The notes beneath the pieces are model-generated. The model ran no database searches and had not been told where the DNA came from. It was given only the letters and a program-made list of their open reading frames with translations. Below are positions 37,724 to 46,911 of a stretch of 64,000 nucleotides of DNA, piece after piece; the stretch's first letter is position 1, and every line of letters begins with the position of its first letter. The stretch covers positions 340,435 to 404,434 of the forward strand of contig NZ_QGTJ01000002.1 in the NCBI RefSeq assembly GCF_003182095.1, given 5' to 3'. The position numbers and the translations under genes were made by a program. Origin of the DNA: Plasticicumulans acidivorans. Lineage in GTDB: Bacteria > Pseudomonadota > Gammaproteobacteria > Competibacterales > Competibacteraceae.

Positions 37724-38485
37724 TCAGCCCAAAGCCTCCCCCGCCTCACCAAACAGCTCGATCAGCACGTCGGCCACGGCACGCACGCGTGGTGAGCGGC
37801 GCAGTTCGGCGTGCATGACCAGCCAGATCGGGCGGCGCGGGGCGGCGGGCAGGTTGGGGACGGCGTGCAGGCGGGGATCGTCGCGGGCGACGAAATGCGG
37901 CAGGGCGGCGAGGCCGAGCCCGGCGGCGGCGGCGTGGTGCAGCGTCGTCAGGTCGTTGCTGCGCAGGGCGAAGCGCCGCCCCTGGGCGATCGCCTCCAGC
38001 CACTGCTGCTGCGGGGCGTGGCGCAGGCTTTCGTCGTAACCGAGAAAGCAGCAGGCGGCCGGCTCGCAGCCCAGCCAGTCCGCCGTGCCGTAGAGGCCGA
38101 AGCCGAAGTCGCCGAGCTGGCGCAGGCGGCCGAGGCGCGGCACCAGGAAGTGACTGGCCAGCGTCGGCGGCGCCGACAGGCGCACGCTGCCGTTGAGCGT
38201 GGCGACGCCGAAGGCGGCGCGGGCGAACGCCAGCGCCTCATCCTCCAGCCGCTGCGCCTGCACGGCCAGCTGCTCGCCCTCGGCGGTGAGCTGCCAGCGC
38301 CGCGGCAGGCGATCGAACAGGCGCACGCCGAGCGTTTTTTCCAGCGCCTCGATGCGGCGGGCGACGGTGCTGTGCTCGACGGCCAGTTCGCGCGCGGTGC
38401 GCGTCAGGCTGCCGTGGCGCGCCAGTGCGGCGAAGTAGCGGACGTCTTCCCAGTGCAGCGGGCGTTCTGTGCTTTTTTGCACCAT
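37724..38485 (-). CDS. LysR-family regulator with an internal deletion
   Basis: The protein has 253 residues, whereas LysR regulators usually have about 295-300. The N-terminal helix-turn-helix is intact (DVRYFAALARHGSLTRTARE, STVARRIEALEKTLGVRLFDR). The effector domain begins normally (SVRLSAPPTLASHFLVPRLGRLRQ-type) but then jumps to LGDFGFGLYGTADWL. About 40-45 residues of the first regulatory subdomain, the part usually holding the L-E-L-V and ADIALR strands, are missing in frame. The C-terminal half looks normal. I chose the ATG at 38485. It diverges from the quinone oxidoreductase gene, its likely target. It may be non-inducible or dead. Confidence 0.85.
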   Translation of the reverse strand: MVQKSTERPLHWEDVRYFAALARHGSLTRTARELAVEHSTVARRIEALEKTLGVRLFDRLPRRWQLTAEGEQLAVQAQRLEDEALAFARAAFGVATLNGSVRLSAPPTLASHFLVPRLGRLRQLGDFGFGLYGTADWLGCEPAACCFLGYDESLRHAPQQQWLEAIAQGRRFALRSNDLTTLHHAAAAGLGLAALPHFVARDDPRLHAVPNLPAAPRRPIWLVMHAELRRSPRVRAVADVLIELFGEAGEALG

Positions 38486-38562
38486 CAGAGCGAAGCTTTT
38501 GCGAATTTTCGTGCGCAGGATAACGCGCCAGCATGCTGACGTCCGCAACCGAGGAAGTCACC

Positions 38563-39543
38563 ATGCACACCGATGCCGTCCGTCTCCATCACCCCGGCAG
38601 CGCCGAGGCGCTGCGCTTCGAGCGCGTCGAACTGCCGCCGCCGGCGGCCGGCGAGCTGCGTATCCGCCACACGGCCGCCGGCGTCAATTTCGTCGATATC
38701 TATCAGCGCAACGGCGACTACCCCCTGCCGGCGCTGCCGGTGACGCTCGGCGTCGAGGCGGCCGGCGTGGTCGAGGCGCTCGGCCCCGGCGTCAGCGGCT
38801 TTACGCCGGGTCAGCGTGTGGTCTGGGCCGGACCGCCGGTCGGCGGCTACGCCGGGGCGCGCAATCTGGCCGCCGCACGGGTCCTGCCGCTGCCCGACGG
38901 CGTCGACGACGCCGCTGCCGCCGGCGCGCTGCTGCGCGGTCTTACCGCGCACCTGCTGTTCGACGAGATCCGCCCGCTGCGCGCCGGCGACACGCTGCTG
39001 GTACACGCCGCGGCCGGCGGCCTCGGCCTGCTGCTGGTGCAATGGGCAAAGGCGCTCGGTGCGCGCGTCATCGGCACCGTCGGCAGCGCGGACAAGGCCG
39101 AGCTCGCCCGCGCCCACGGCCTCGACCACGCGATCCTCTATCAGCAGCAGGATTTCGTCACCGCGCTGCGTGAGCTGACCGACGGGCACGGCGTCGATTA
39201 CGCGATCGACGGCATCGGCGGCGAAACGCTGCGGCGCACGCTCGACGTGGTGCGCCCGAACGGTCTGCTGGCCAGCATCGGCCAGGCCGGCGGCGCGCTG
39301 CCGGCGCTCGACATCGCCGAACTCAGCGCACCGCGCGCCCTCACCTTCGCCCGCCCCAGCGTGTTCCGCTACCTGAGCGACACCGGGCGCTATCGCGCGG
39401 CGGCCCAGGCGGTGCTCGAACGCCTGCGCAACGGCAGCCTGCGGGTCACGATCGGCGCAGAATATCCACTGGCCGAAGCCGCCGCCGCGCACCGCGCCCT
39501 GCAAGCCGGGCGCAGCCACGGCGCGATCCTGTTGCGGCCGTGA
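38563..39543 (+). CDS. qor: Zinc-independent quinone oxidoreductase (QOR family)
   Basis: The protein has 326 residues and belongs to the medium-chain reductase family. The N-terminal GroES-like half shows AAGVNFVDIYQRNGDYPLP-type sequence; the nucleotide-binding motif is HAAAGGLGLLLVQWAKALG (about 140). Zinc ligands of alcohol dehydrogenases are absent, as in NADPH:quinone reductases. GAGGAAG precedes the ATG. It diverges from the LysR gene, and a YciI-like gene follows 20 bp downstream. Confidence 0.92.
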   Translation: MHTDAVRLHHPGSAEALRFERVELPPPAAGELRIRHTAAGVNFVDIYQRNGDYPLPALPVTLGVEAAGVVEALGPGVSGFTPGQRVVWAGPPVGGYAGARNLAAARVLPLPDGVDDAAAAGALLRGLTAHLLFDEIRPLRAGDTLLVHAAAGGLGLLLVQWAKALGARVIGTVGSADKAELARAHGLDHAILYQQQDFVTALRELTDGHGVDYAIDGIGGETLRRTLDVVRPNGLLASIGQAGGALPALDIAELSAPRALTFARPSVFRYLSDTGRYRAAAQAVLERLRNGSLRVTIGAEYPLAEAAAAHRALQAGRSHGAILLRP

Positions 39544-39563
39544 ACACTCGGGAGGGCAGATCC

Positions 39564-39887
39564 ATGCTGTTCCTGATCGTCCTGCGCTACATCCGCCCGC
39601 TGGCGGAAGTCGAAGAACAGCTGCCGGCGCACCGCGCCTACCTGCAGCGCCATTACGCGAGCGGCCACTTCCTGCTCTCGGGCCGGCAGGAGCCGCGCAC
39701 CGGCGGCGTGATCCTGCTGCGCGCCGCCGATCGCGCCAGCGCCGAGCGCATCGTCGTCGCCGATCCGTTCATCGGCAGCGGCGTCGCCGAGGCCGAGCTG
39801 ATCGAATGGGCGCCGTCGCTGCGCGCCGACGAGGTGCCGGCACACTGGGTGCCGGACGCCGGGCTCGGTGATCCGCGACCGGGCTGA
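39564..39887 (+). CDS. YciI-like protein
   Basis: The protein has 107 residues. The ferredoxin-like YciI fold is indicated by the start MLFLIVLRYIRPLAEVEEQL, the HRAYLQRHYASGHFLLSGRQ segment (conserved His and the following strand), and VVADPFIGSGVAEAELIEW. The enzymatic role of the family is mostly unknown; some act as dehydrochlorinases. GGAGGG precedes the ATG. It is probably co-transcribed with the oxidoreductase. Confidence 0.88.
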   Translation: MLFLIVLRYIRPLAEVEEQLPAHRAYLQRHYASGHFLLSGRQEPRTGGVILLRAADRASAERIVVADPFIGSGVAEAELIEWAPSLRADEVPAHWVPDAGLGDPRPG

Positions 39888-39891
39888 CGGC

Positions 39892-40473
39892 TCAGTCGTG
39901 GCTGATGCGGGTGCCGAGCAGGGCGAGGAACTGCGCCAGCCACGCCGGATGCGCCGGCCACGCCGGTGCCGTCACCAGATGGGCGTCGGTGACGGCGGCG
40001 TCGATGGCGATCTCGGCGTACTCGCCGCCGGCGAGCCTGACCTCGGCGGCGCAGGCCGGATAGGCCGACACCCGCTTGCCGCCGAGGATGCCCGCCGCCG
40101 CCAGCAGCTGGGCGCCGTGGCAGACCGCGGCGATCGGCTTGCGCGCGGCGTCGAACTCGCGCACCAGCGCCAGCACCTGCGGGTACATGCGCAGGTATTC
40201 CGGCGCCCGGCCGCCGGGGATCAGCAGCGCGTCGTAGTCGGCGGCCTTGACGTCGCTGAAGCTCGCATTCAGCGCGAAGCCGTGACCGGGCTTTTCGGTG
40301 TAGGTCTGGTCGCCTTCAAAGTCGTGGATCGCCGTCTTGATGCGCTCGCCGGCGGCTTTGTCGGGGCAAACCGCATGCACGGTGTGCCCGACGGTCAGTA
40401 ATGTCTGAAACGGCACCATCGTTTCGTAGTCCTCGGCGAAGTCGCCGACGATCATCAGGATCTTCTTGCTCAT
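39892..40473 (-). CDS. DJ-1/PfpI-family protein
   Basis: The protein has 193 residues. KKILMIVGDFAEDYETMVPFQ is typical of the PfpI/ThiJ N-terminus; the nucleophile Cys lies in PIAAVCHGAQLLAAAG (about residue 107), with the elbow Glu/Asp supplied by GDFAEDYE and His next to the Cys. Members act as glyoxalase III, deglycase-like or protease-like enzymes; the substrate here is unknown. The methylglyoxal synthase gene 3 kb away makes a dicarbonyl link possible but unproven. AGGAG precedes the ATG at 40473. Confidence 0.88.
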   Translation of the reverse strand: MSKKILMIVGDFAEDYETMVPFQTLLTVGHTVHAVCPDKAAGERIKTAIHDFEGDQTYTEKPGHGFALNASFSDVKAADYDALLIPGGRAPEYLRMYPQVLALVREFDAARKPIAAVCHGAQLLAAAGILGGKRVSAYPACAAEVRLAGGEYAEIAIDAAVTDAHLVTAPAWPAHPAWLAQFLALLGTRISHD

Positions 40474-40924
40474 CACGGGCTCCTGGCGGGTCTTCTGAGG
40501 TGGGCGGTGGCTGCGCACGCACAAGCAAGCGCTGCGTTCATCACAGTAGCGGCTCAGCGGCAGCACGCCAATCCTTCGGCTTCATGGTCTGACCAAAACA
40601 TCCGACTTAAGTCATCGGAAAAACACCGTTGCAGCATCATGAAGTCATGTTTCTGTTGTGTGGACCGACCACGCATCGCCAGAAGCACCCCGCCGTGCGC
40701 GCAGTCAGCATGCCCGCCTCTGCGCCCGGCCCCGGCGGCCGGCACGGCGCCTTGTCAGCCGCCGGGGACAGACTGATGGCCGCTACCAACCCTTCAAGTA
40801 CTGGTGTCTTGTGTCGTGCGGGCAGGCGCCTTATGTTCGCCTGCGTGCCGCGGCACGGCCGATGCACGCTTCCCCCCACCTGCCCCCGTCCAGCACGGGC
40901 AACCCGATCGCGAGGGAAACCAGC
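40474..40924. other. Intergenic region between the PfpI gene and an unknown gene
   Basis: About 450 bp. Overlapping frames are present but none has a ribosome binding site or protein-like composition. A short palindrome GACTTAAGTC (40604-40613) sits within TCCGA/TCGGA arms, near where the promoters of the divergent genes might lie. Nothing else is evident. Confidence 0.5.
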
Positions 40925-41221
40925 ATGGCGACTGCGACGACCTACACCATCATCACCAACGGCGACCGTCTGATCTGGGACTGTCTGCCGGAACCGTGCA
41001 CCAACGCCCAGATCTACGCCGCAGTGCACGAGGCGGAAAACCGCCACGGCGACATCGTCGATGAAGAGGAAATCATCATCGTCTACGGCTGCACGCTGAC
41101 CGACGTCGTCGAACCCGGCGATGAAATCAGCTGGGCCGCCGATGCCGGCGCTTCGCGCCCGTTCGACGCCGACGGCCGCAGCTACCAGTACGCCGTCGTG
41201 CGCCGCTTCGTGCCGGCCTGA
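40925..41221 (+). CDS. Unknown 98-residue acidic protein
   Basis: The protein begins MATATTYTIITNGDRLIWDC and is acidic and strand-rich, with two or three cysteines and the motif VDEEEIIIVYGCTLTDVVEPGDEISW in its middle (positions about 44-70). It has no signal or membrane helix. GAGGGAAAC precedes the ATG. I recognise no family. It stands 100 bp before the DUF1003 gene in the same direction. Confidence 0.65.
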   Translation: MATATTYTIITNGDRLIWDCLPEPCTNAQIYAAVHEAENRHGDIVDEEEIIIVYGCTLTDVVEPGDEISWAADAGASRPFDADGRSYQYAVVRRFVPA

Positions 41222-41320
41222 GCGGCGCAGGGCTGCGGGCCACACCCGGCGTGAGCATCGGCGCGCGTGCCAGGCCGCGCCGATTTTTTTCTTCCGCCAT
41301 CCCACCTCAGGAGCCTGGCG

Positions 41321-42028
41321 ATGCAGCGTCACAACCATACCCACGGCCAGATCTGCGCGGTCTGCGGCAAGACCTTCACCGCGCCTGAAGTCATCGCCGG
41401 CGCGCTGGTGCGCGAGCCGATCAGCACGCTGATCCAGGCCGAACACCCGGACTGGAATGCCGAGTCCTGGATCTGCCGCACCGACCTCGCCCGCTACCGC
41501 GCGCAGTACGTGCATTCGCTGCTGGAGTCGGAAAAAGGCGAGCTCACCGACCTCGAACAGGAAGTCCTGCACAGCCTGCAGGCGCATGAGCTGATTTCGG
41601 TGAACGTCGATGCCGAATTCGAACAGCACGCCAGTTTCGGCGAGCGTCTGGCCGATCGCATCGCCAGCTTCGGCGGCAGCTGGAGCTTTCTGATCCTGTT
41701 CACGCTGTTCATCTGCGTCTGGATCGCGATGAATTCGCTGGTGTTGTTCTGGCGCCCGCTCGATCCCTTCCCCTACATCCTGCTCAATCTGCTGCTGTCC
41801 TGCCTCGCAGCGGTACAGGCGCCGGTGATCATGATGAGTCAGAACCGGCAGGAGGCTAAGGATCGCGCCCGCGCCGAGCACGACTACCAGGTCAACCTCA
41901 AAGCCGAGCTGGAAATCCGCCACCTGCACGAAAAGGTCGACCACCTGCTGTCGCATCAGTGGGAGCGGCTGGTGCAGATCCAGGAAGTGCAGCTCGATCT
42001 GCTCACCGAGCTGCGCCGCACGCGCTGA
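41321..42028 (+). CDS. DUF1003 membrane protein
   Basis: The protein has 235 residues. An N-terminal zinc-knuckle-like CAVCGK motif (about residue 11) precedes the DUF1003 region: DRIASFGGSWSFLILF, two transmembrane helices (about 125-145 and 155-178) linked by NSLVLFWRPLDPFPYILLN, then VIMMSQNRQEAKDRARAEHD, the family hallmark. The C-terminus is a helical coiled coil. The function is unknown. AGGAG precedes the ATG. It converges with gap across a 250-bp space holding HexR boxes. Confidence 0.9.
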   Translation: MQRHNHTHGQICAVCGKTFTAPEVIAGALVREPISTLIQAEHPDWNAESWICRTDLARYRAQYVHSLLESEKGELTDLEQEVLHSLQAHELISVNVDAEFEQHASFGERLADRIASFGGSWSFLILFTLFICVWIAMNSLVLFWRPLDPFPYILLNLLLSCLAAVQAPVIMMSQNRQEAKDRARAEHDYQVNLKAELEIRHLHEKVDHLLSHQWERLVQIQEVQLDLLTELRRTR

Positions 42029-42093
42029 AGCGTCGCAGCCGGCTGCCCGATCCCGGTGCAGCCCTCGACACGCCCCGTGGCCAGACTGCGGGC

Positions 42094-42124
42094 AAAAAAA
42101 AGCGGCCGGGGGGGAATGGCCGCT
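42094..42124 (-). terminator. Intrinsic terminator on the minus strand
   Basis: AGCGGCC (42124-42118) pairs with GGCCGCT (42107-42101) across a C-rich 10-base loop, followed by a T-run ending at 42094. It is oriented only for minus-strand transcripts: those of gap, or of the candidate small RNA. Confidence 0.9.
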
Positions 42125-42183
42125 AAAGAATGGGTTATCTGCAACCCGAGGAGAGAGAACCATCCGGCAGAATGGCCCTGGGT
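42094..42183 (-). ncRNA. Candidate HexR-controlled small RNA
   Basis: This minus-strand segment of about 90 bases shows sRNA-like parts in order. A -10 element TACAAT lies at 42193-42188, within a HexR-like box. A CU-rich stretch GTTCTCTCTCCTC (42160-42148) could pair with Shine-Dalgarno sequences. Then come a small hairpin GGGTT-GCAGAT-AACCC (42147-42132) and a terminator with stem AGCGGCC/GGCCGCT followed by eight U residues. No credible peptide is encoded. It lies downstream of gap on the same strand, so a gap 3' UTR product is the main alternative. The -35 region is weak. Confidence 0.5.
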
Positions 42184-42189
42184 TTAGAT

Positions 42190-42204
42190 TGTAGGAAAAC
42201 TACC
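42190..42204. promoter_or_regulatory. HexR-like box overlapping the candidate sRNA promoter
   Basis: TGTAGGAAAACTACC keeps most of both HexR half-sites, with mismatches at positions 6 and 15. On the minus strand its end overlaps TACAAT, as happens at the edd promoter. Its centre is 52 bp, about five helical turns, from the next HexR box. Confidence 0.68.
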
Positions 42205-42241
42205 ATCTCAACAAGTAAAAAAATCCATTGCTCGCATCAGG

Positions 42242-42256
42242 TGTAGTAACACTACA
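42242..42256. promoter_or_regulatory. HexR box downstream of gap
   Basis: TGTAGTAACACTACA is a perfect HexR palindrome, extended to 10-bp arms by the flanking bases. It lies between the stop codons of the convergent DUF1003 and gap genes, so it is not in front of any annotated protein gene. Confidence 0.85.
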
Positions 42257-42279
42257 CCTGTTCACATCCAGCGAAAGGG

Positions 42280-43296
42280 TCAGCCGGCGGCGTGCAGCGC
42301 CAGCGCAGTGTCGAGCATGCGGTTGGAGAAGCCCCACTCGTTGTCGTACCAGGACAGCACCTTGACCAGTCGGCTGCCGCTGACACGCGTCTGCGTCGAC
42401 TCGTAGATCGAGCTCGCCGGATTGTGGTTGAAGTCGATCGACACCAGCGGCTCGTCGTTGTAGGCGAGGATGCCGGCCAGCTCACCGGCAGAGGCTTCGC
42501 GCAGAATGGCGTTGATTTCGTCTTTGCTGGTATCACGCGCGGCGGTGAAGGTCAGATCGACCACCGAGACGTTGATCGTCGGCACACGCACGGCAAAGCC
42601 GTCGAGCCGTCCGGCCAGTTCCGGCAGCACCAGACCAACCGCGGCGGCGGCGCCGGTCTTGGTCGGGATCATCGACTGCGTCGCCGAGCGCGCGCGGCGC
42701 AGGTCGCTGTGGTAGACGTCGGTCAGCACCTGATCGTTGGTGTAGGAATGGATCGTGGTCATCAGACCGCGCTCGACACCGATCTTCTCATGCAGCGGCT
42801 TGACCAGTGGCGCCAGGCAGTTAGTGGTGCACGAGGCATTGGAAACGATGCGGTCGCTGGCCTTCAGCGTCTGGTGATTGACGCCGTAGACGATGGTCGC
42901 ATCGACGCCCTCGCCGCCCGGCGCCGAGATCAGCACCTTGCCGGCACCGGCCTGCAGGTGCGCACCGGCCTTGGCGCCGCTGGTGAACAAGCCAGTGCAT
43001 TCCATGACGACATCGACGCCCAGTTCGCCCCAGGGCAGCTCGGCCGGGTTGCGCATCGCCAGCACGCGGATGTGGTCACCGTTGACCACCAGATCGTCGC
43101 CGTCGATACCGACATCCGCCGCGAAACGCCCGTGCACGGTGTCATAACGCGTCAGGTGTGCATTGGTCTTGACGTCGCCAAGGTCGTTGATCGCGACGAT
43201 TTCGATGTCGCAGCTGTCACGTCCACGCTCGTAGAGCGCGCGCAGTACGTTGCGGCCGATGCGTCCATACCCGTTGATGGCCACTCTGACGCTCAT
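42280..43296 (-). CDS. gap: Glyceraldehyde-3-phosphate dehydrogenase
   Basis: The protein has 338 residues. It converts glyceraldehyde-3-phosphate to 1,3-bisphosphoglycerate with NAD(P). The N-terminal nucleotide motif is [17 protein letters not shown]; the active-site Cys lies in [13 protein letters not shown] (about 155), and [14 protein letters not shown] is the C-terminal signature. The position after NAINDLGD is typical of type I enzymes. It diverges from mgsA over a region with two HexR boxes, so it belongs to the glucose regulon. Confidence 0.97.
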   Translation of the reverse strand: MSVRVAINGYGRIGRNVLRALYERGRDSCDIEIVAINDLGDVKTNAHLTRYDTVHGRFAADVGIDGDDLVVNGDHIRVLAMRNPAELPWGELGVDVVMECTGLFTSGAKAGAHLQAGAGKVLISAPGGEGVDATIVYGVNHQTLKASDRIVSNASCTTNCLAPLVKPLHEKIGVERGLMTTIHSYTNDQVLTDVYHSDLRRARSATQSMIPTKTGAAAAVGLVLPELAGRLDGFAVRVPTINVSVVDLTFTAARDTSKDEINAILREASAGELAGILAYNDEPLVSIDFNHNPASSIYESTQTRVSGSRLVKVLSWYDNEWGFSNRMLDTALALHAAG

Positions 43297-43346
43297 TTCT
43301 CACTCCTTCGCGTAATCGCGACACGACGTTTGATACAGAAGGATGC

Positions 43347-43361
43347 TGTAGTAGCACTACA
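43347..43361. promoter_or_regulatory. HexR operator on the gap side
   Basis: TGTAGTAGCACTACA is a perfect HexR palindrome about 50 bp upstream of the gap start codon on the minus strand. Confidence 0.88.
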
Positions 43362-43400
43362 GCGAGGTCAAGAAAACCACGGCTGTTGCAACCGCTTTTT

Positions 43401-43415
43401 TGTAGCTCAACTACA
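43401..43415. promoter_or_regulatory. HexR operator on the mgsA side
   Basis: TGTAGCTCAACTACA retains both HexR half-sites and lies 20 bp before the mgsA start codon. Its centre is 54 bp from the gap-side box, so the two may act together. Confidence 0.85.
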
Positions 43416-43434
43416 AACCATCAGGAGTCCACAC

Positions 43435-43827
43435 ATGCCCTATACCCTTGCCCTGATCGCCCACGACGGCCGCAAGCAGCAGATGCTCGAACTCGCCGCG
43501 CGCTGGCAGACCCTGCTCGCCAGCCAGCACCTGCTGGCCACCGCGACCACGGGACGTCTGCTTGGGGATGCAACCGGCCTGCCCATCGAGTGCCTGCTGA
43601 GCGGCCCGCACGGTGGCGACCTGCAGATCGGCGCCCGCATCGCCGCCGGCAGCGTCGATGCGGTGATCTTCCTGCGTGATCCGCTGACGGCTCAACCGCA
43701 CGAGCCCGACATTAGCGCATTGCTCCGAGTCTGCGAGGTTCATGACGTACCGGTGGCAACCAATCTCTCCGGCGCCACCATCCTGCTCCGCGCCGTGGCG
43801 GAAAACGCTTTGCCGACACGGACTTGA
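43435..43827 (+). CDS. mgsA: Methylglyoxal synthase
   Basis: The protein has 130 residues. The MgsA fold is clear: TLALIAHDGRKQQMLELA, TGRLLGDATGLPIECLLSGPHGGDLQIGARI (catalytic Asp in GGD), and VIFLRDPLTAQPHEPDI with the active-site His and Asp. It turns dihydroxyacetone phosphate into methylglyoxal, a bypass releasing phosphate under sugar-phosphate stress. I chose the ATG at 43435 with AGGAG upstream. It shares a divergent control region with gap. Confidence 0.94.
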   Translation: MPYTLALIAHDGRKQQMLELAARWQTLLASQHLLATATTGRLLGDATGLPIECLLSGPHGGDLQIGARIAAGSVDAVIFLRDPLTAQPHEPDISALLRVCEVHDVPVATNLSGATILLRAVAENALPTRT

Positions 43828-43995
43828 GCCAGGGCGACAGCGACCGTGACAAGTTGTTGAAGTGCACGATTCAGCAAGACGGGCTGTGATGCAACTCACT
43901 AAACTGCAGCGACCAATTGTCCGGCACACTCAGGCCGCCGCCGCAGCCTCCCCGCCAGTACGGGAGCGTCCCACCACTGCCCCAGGGAACGTTCG

Positions 43996-46902
43996 ATGCT
44001 CACGCCCAAACTGCACAGCATCCGTTTGAAACTCATCATTGTTCTGCTGCTGATCGGCACACTGCCGCTGATCGTTGCAGCCGGCTTCAGCCTGCGCGAC
44101 GCCGGGCGCAGCCTGCAGAGCCTGGCCGATGAAGGTGAAAGCGCTTTACGCCAGCGCGTGCATAACAGTTTGCAGAGCGCTGCCGAGCTCAAGGCCAACG
44201 GGCTCGACAACTACATCGAGTCGCGCATCGCCGCGCTGAATGCGATCAGCAAGGTGCCGACGCTGATCGAGGCGATGCGTGCCCTGCCGGCCGCCGTCAG
44301 CGAACTGGTTGCGACCGATCGTGCCGATCCCGCCCAGGCGCAGGCCAGCGACGCCGCCTGGCGCAGCTTTTACAGCGGCGAACTGGCAACGGTCTGGCAG
44401 CAGCAGCGCGGCAGCGCGCCGCCTGCACAGGCCTGGATGAGCGCGGCGGACGATACCGCCCGCGTGCTGCAGGCCCACTACCTGGCGGCCAATCCCAAGC
44501 CCTATGGCGACAAGGCCGCCTGGGACGGCAACGGTGGCAGCCGCAGTTACGAGCGTCTGCATGACCGTCTGCAGCCGCTGGCACGCGAACTGGCACGCAA
44601 TCTCGGCTTTGCCGATCTGTCCTTCATCGATCTGCGCGACGGCCGCGTCATCTACAGCCTCGGCAAGAGCGTGGCCTTCGGCACCTCGCTGACGCAGGGG
44701 CCGTTCGTCGATTCGCCGGCCGGCAAGGTGCTGGCCAAGCTGCTCGAACAGCGCGATCCGAACATCACGCTGATCAGCGACATCGGCGCCTATCAACCCG
44801 ATTTCGGCCAGCCGGCGGCCTTTCTCGCCACCTACGTCACCGACGGCGACGCCTACGTCGGCGTGCTGCTGGCGCGCCTGCGCCTCGATCAGATCAGCGC
44901 GCTGATGGCCAACCGCACCGGCATGGGCGAAGGCGCGCAGACCTATCTGGTCGGCGCCGACGGCCTGCCGCGCTCCGACCTGCCGCTCAATACCGATTAC
45001 ACGGTGGCCCGCGCGCTGGCCGAGCCGCAGCGTCTGCGTCTGGACGCCGCGCCGATCAGCGCGGCGCTGCGTGGCGAAAGCGGCATCGCCGAGGCGAACG
45101 ATCCGGCCGGCCAGCCGGCGATCTACGCCTACCGCCCGCTACGCATCGGTCCGCTGGTCAACTGGGCGCTGATCGCCGAGGCACAGCGTGACAGCGCGCT
45201 GGCCGCCATCAGCCGGATGCGGCATGAAGCCGCCGATGCCGAGTCCGCGAACCTGCACACCACGGCGCTGGTGTTCGGCCTGTCGGTGGTGGCGATCGTG
45301 CTGGTCGCCGTGCTGTTCGGCAACGCCATCGCCCGCCCGCTGCAGCGCACCGCGCAGGTGTTGAGCGCAGTCGCCGGCGGTGATCTGCGCCAGCATGTCG
45401 AGGTGAAATCGCGCGACGAAATCGGCCAGATGGCCGAGGCGCTCAACGACACCGTCAGCGGCATCCGCCAGGCGCTGAACGCCGAACAGGTCGACTGGAA
45501 CGCCGTCGCCGAAGCACGCAACGAGGTCGGGCGCATCAGCGCGATGGTCGAGAACGCCCCGCTCGGCATGATCTACACCGACGCCCAGGAACTGAAAGTG
45601 CGCTACACCAACCCGGCGGCGCGCGCCATCTGCGAGCGTGTCTGCCATCCGTACCTCGGCGTGCCGCTGGAGATGGACGGCTTCCCGTTCCTGCAGCTGC
45701 ATCCGCAGCCGGAGGTCATGCGCCAGGCGCTGAGCGCCGCCGGGCGCGAGACCCAGCACGAGCTGCTGTCGGTCGGCCCGGAATTCGTGCAGCAGAGCCT
45801 GGCAGCGGTGCGCAATGCCGGCGGCACGATCATCGGCTACGCGCTGACCCGCCAGATCGTCACCGAGCGCGTGGCCGCCGAGCGCGCCGCCGAAGCCGCC
45901 CATGCCCGCGAGCAGGCCGATGCGGCAGCGCTGCAGGGCAAGGTGCAGCACCTGCTCGGCAGCGTCGAGGTCGCCAGCCGCGGCGATCTCACCGTCGAGG
46001 TACCGGTGCGCGGCGGCGATGCCATCGGCCGCATCGGCGAAGGCCTCGCCGAGCTGCTCGGGCGCCTGCGCGGCAGCATCGGCACCATCGCCAACAACAC
46101 CCACGAAGTCGCCAGCGCCGCCAGCCAGCTGATCCAGCTCAGCGCCCACATGGGCGATGACGCGCGCGAGGGCTCGTCGCAGACGCAGAATGCCGCCGGT
46201 CTCGCCGACCAGAGCAGTGCGCGCATGCAGAGCGTGGCCGCTGCCACCGAGGAAATGAGCGCCAGCATCCGCGAGATCGCGCGCAACTCCAGCGAGGCGC
46301 GCCTGGTCGCCGACGAGGCCGTGGCATCGGCGCAGAGCGCCACCGACATCATCCGCCGGCTGGCCGAGTCGAGCGCGCAGATCGGCACCGTGGTCAAGCT
46401 GATCAGCTCGATCGCCGAGCAGACCAATCTGCTGGCGCTCAACGCCACCATCGAGGCCGCCCGCGCCGGCGAGGCCGGCAAGGGCTTTGCCGTGGTCGCC
46501 AGCGAGGTCAAGGACCTCGCCAAGGAAACCGCCCGCGCCACCGACGAGATCACGCAGTCGATCGCCGCGATCCAGACCGACAGCGGCGCCGCGGCACAGG
46601 CGGTCGACTCGATCGCCGCGGTGATCGCCCGCATCAGCGAGATCCAGACCACCGTCGCCGCCGCCGTCGAGGAACAGACCGCGGTAACCGCCGACATCGC
46701 GCAGAGCGTCGGCCAGGCCAGTGCCGACACCGCGACCATCACCCGCGGCATGCAGACGCTCAACGACACCACCGGGCGCACCGCGCAAAGCAGCGGCGAG
46801 GTCCGTGCCGCCGCCGATCGCCTGGCGCAGATGGCTGATGAACTCGGCCGGCTGGTCGAGCAGTTCCGCTACCAGCCGCGCGGTGCGCACGCCGCCGCCT
46901 GA
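43996..46902 (+). CDS. Methyl-accepting chemotaxis protein with cache, HAMP and PAS domains
   Basis: The protein has 968 residues. The order is: transmembrane helix (about 12-33), a large periplasmic cache-like sensor (about 60-410), a second helix (about 421-444), HAMP (about 445-495), a PAS-like domain (about 515-625, with [11 protein letters not shown] and [12 protein letters not shown]), a second HAMP-like segment (about 655-705), then the methyl-accepting domain with [20 protein letters not shown] near 807. It combines an external and a cytosolic sensor. It stands alone, with its stop 9 bp from hypE. Confidence 0.94.
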   Translation: MLTPKLHSIRLKLIIVLLLIGTLPLIVAAGFSLRDAGRSLQSLADEGESALRQRVHNSLQSAAELKANGLDNYIESRIAALNAISKVPTLIEAMRALPAAVSELVATDRADPAQAQASDAAWRSFYSGELATVWQQQRGSAPPAQAWMSAADDTARVLQAHYLAANPKPYGDKAAWDGNGGSRSYERLHDRLQPLARELARNLGFADLSFIDLRDGRVIYSLGKSVAFGTSLTQGPFVDSPAGKVLAKLLEQRDPNITLISDIGAYQPDFGQPAAFLATYVTDGDAYVGVLLARLRLDQISALMANRTGMGEGAQTYLVGADGLPRSDLPLNTDYTVARALAEPQRLRLDAAPISAALRGESGIAEANDPAGQPAIYAYRPLRIGPLVNWALIAEAQRDSALAAISRMRHEAADAESANLHTTALVFGLSVVAIVLVAVLFGNAIARPLQRTAQVLSAVAGGDLRQHVEVKSRDEIGQMAEALNDTVSGIRQALNAEQVDWNAVAEARNEVGRISAMVENAPLGMIYTDAQELKVRYTNPAARAICERVCHPYLGVPLEMDGFPFLQLHPQPEVMRQALSAAGRETQHELLSVGPEFVQQSLAAVRNAGGTIIGYALTRQIVTERVAAERAAEAAHAREQADAAALQGKVQHLLGSVEVASRGDLTVEVPVRGGDAIGRIGEGLAELLGRLRGSIGTIANNTHEVASAASQLIQLSAHMGDDAREGSSQTQNAAGLADQSSARMQSVAAATEEMSASIREIARNSSEARLVADEAVASAQSATDIIRRLAESSAQIGTVVKLISSIAEQTNLLALNATIEAARAGEAGKGFAVVASEVKDLAKETARATDEITQSIAAIQTDSGAAAQAVDSIAAVIARISEIQTTVAAAVEEQTAVTADIAQSVGQASADTATITRGMQTLNDTTGRTAQSSGEVRAAADRLAQMADELGRLVEQFRYQPRGAHAAA

Positions 46903-46911
46903 GCCGGCGGC

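Noticed and set aside
40629..40973. Short frame between the PfpI gene and the acidic protein gene
   Set aside because: It overlaps the better supported start at 40925 in another frame and lacks a ribosome binding site.
42130..42246. 38-codon plus-strand peptide over the candidate sRNA
   Set aside because: No ribosome binding site before the ATG, and the symmetric HexR boxes and terminator explain the sequence better.
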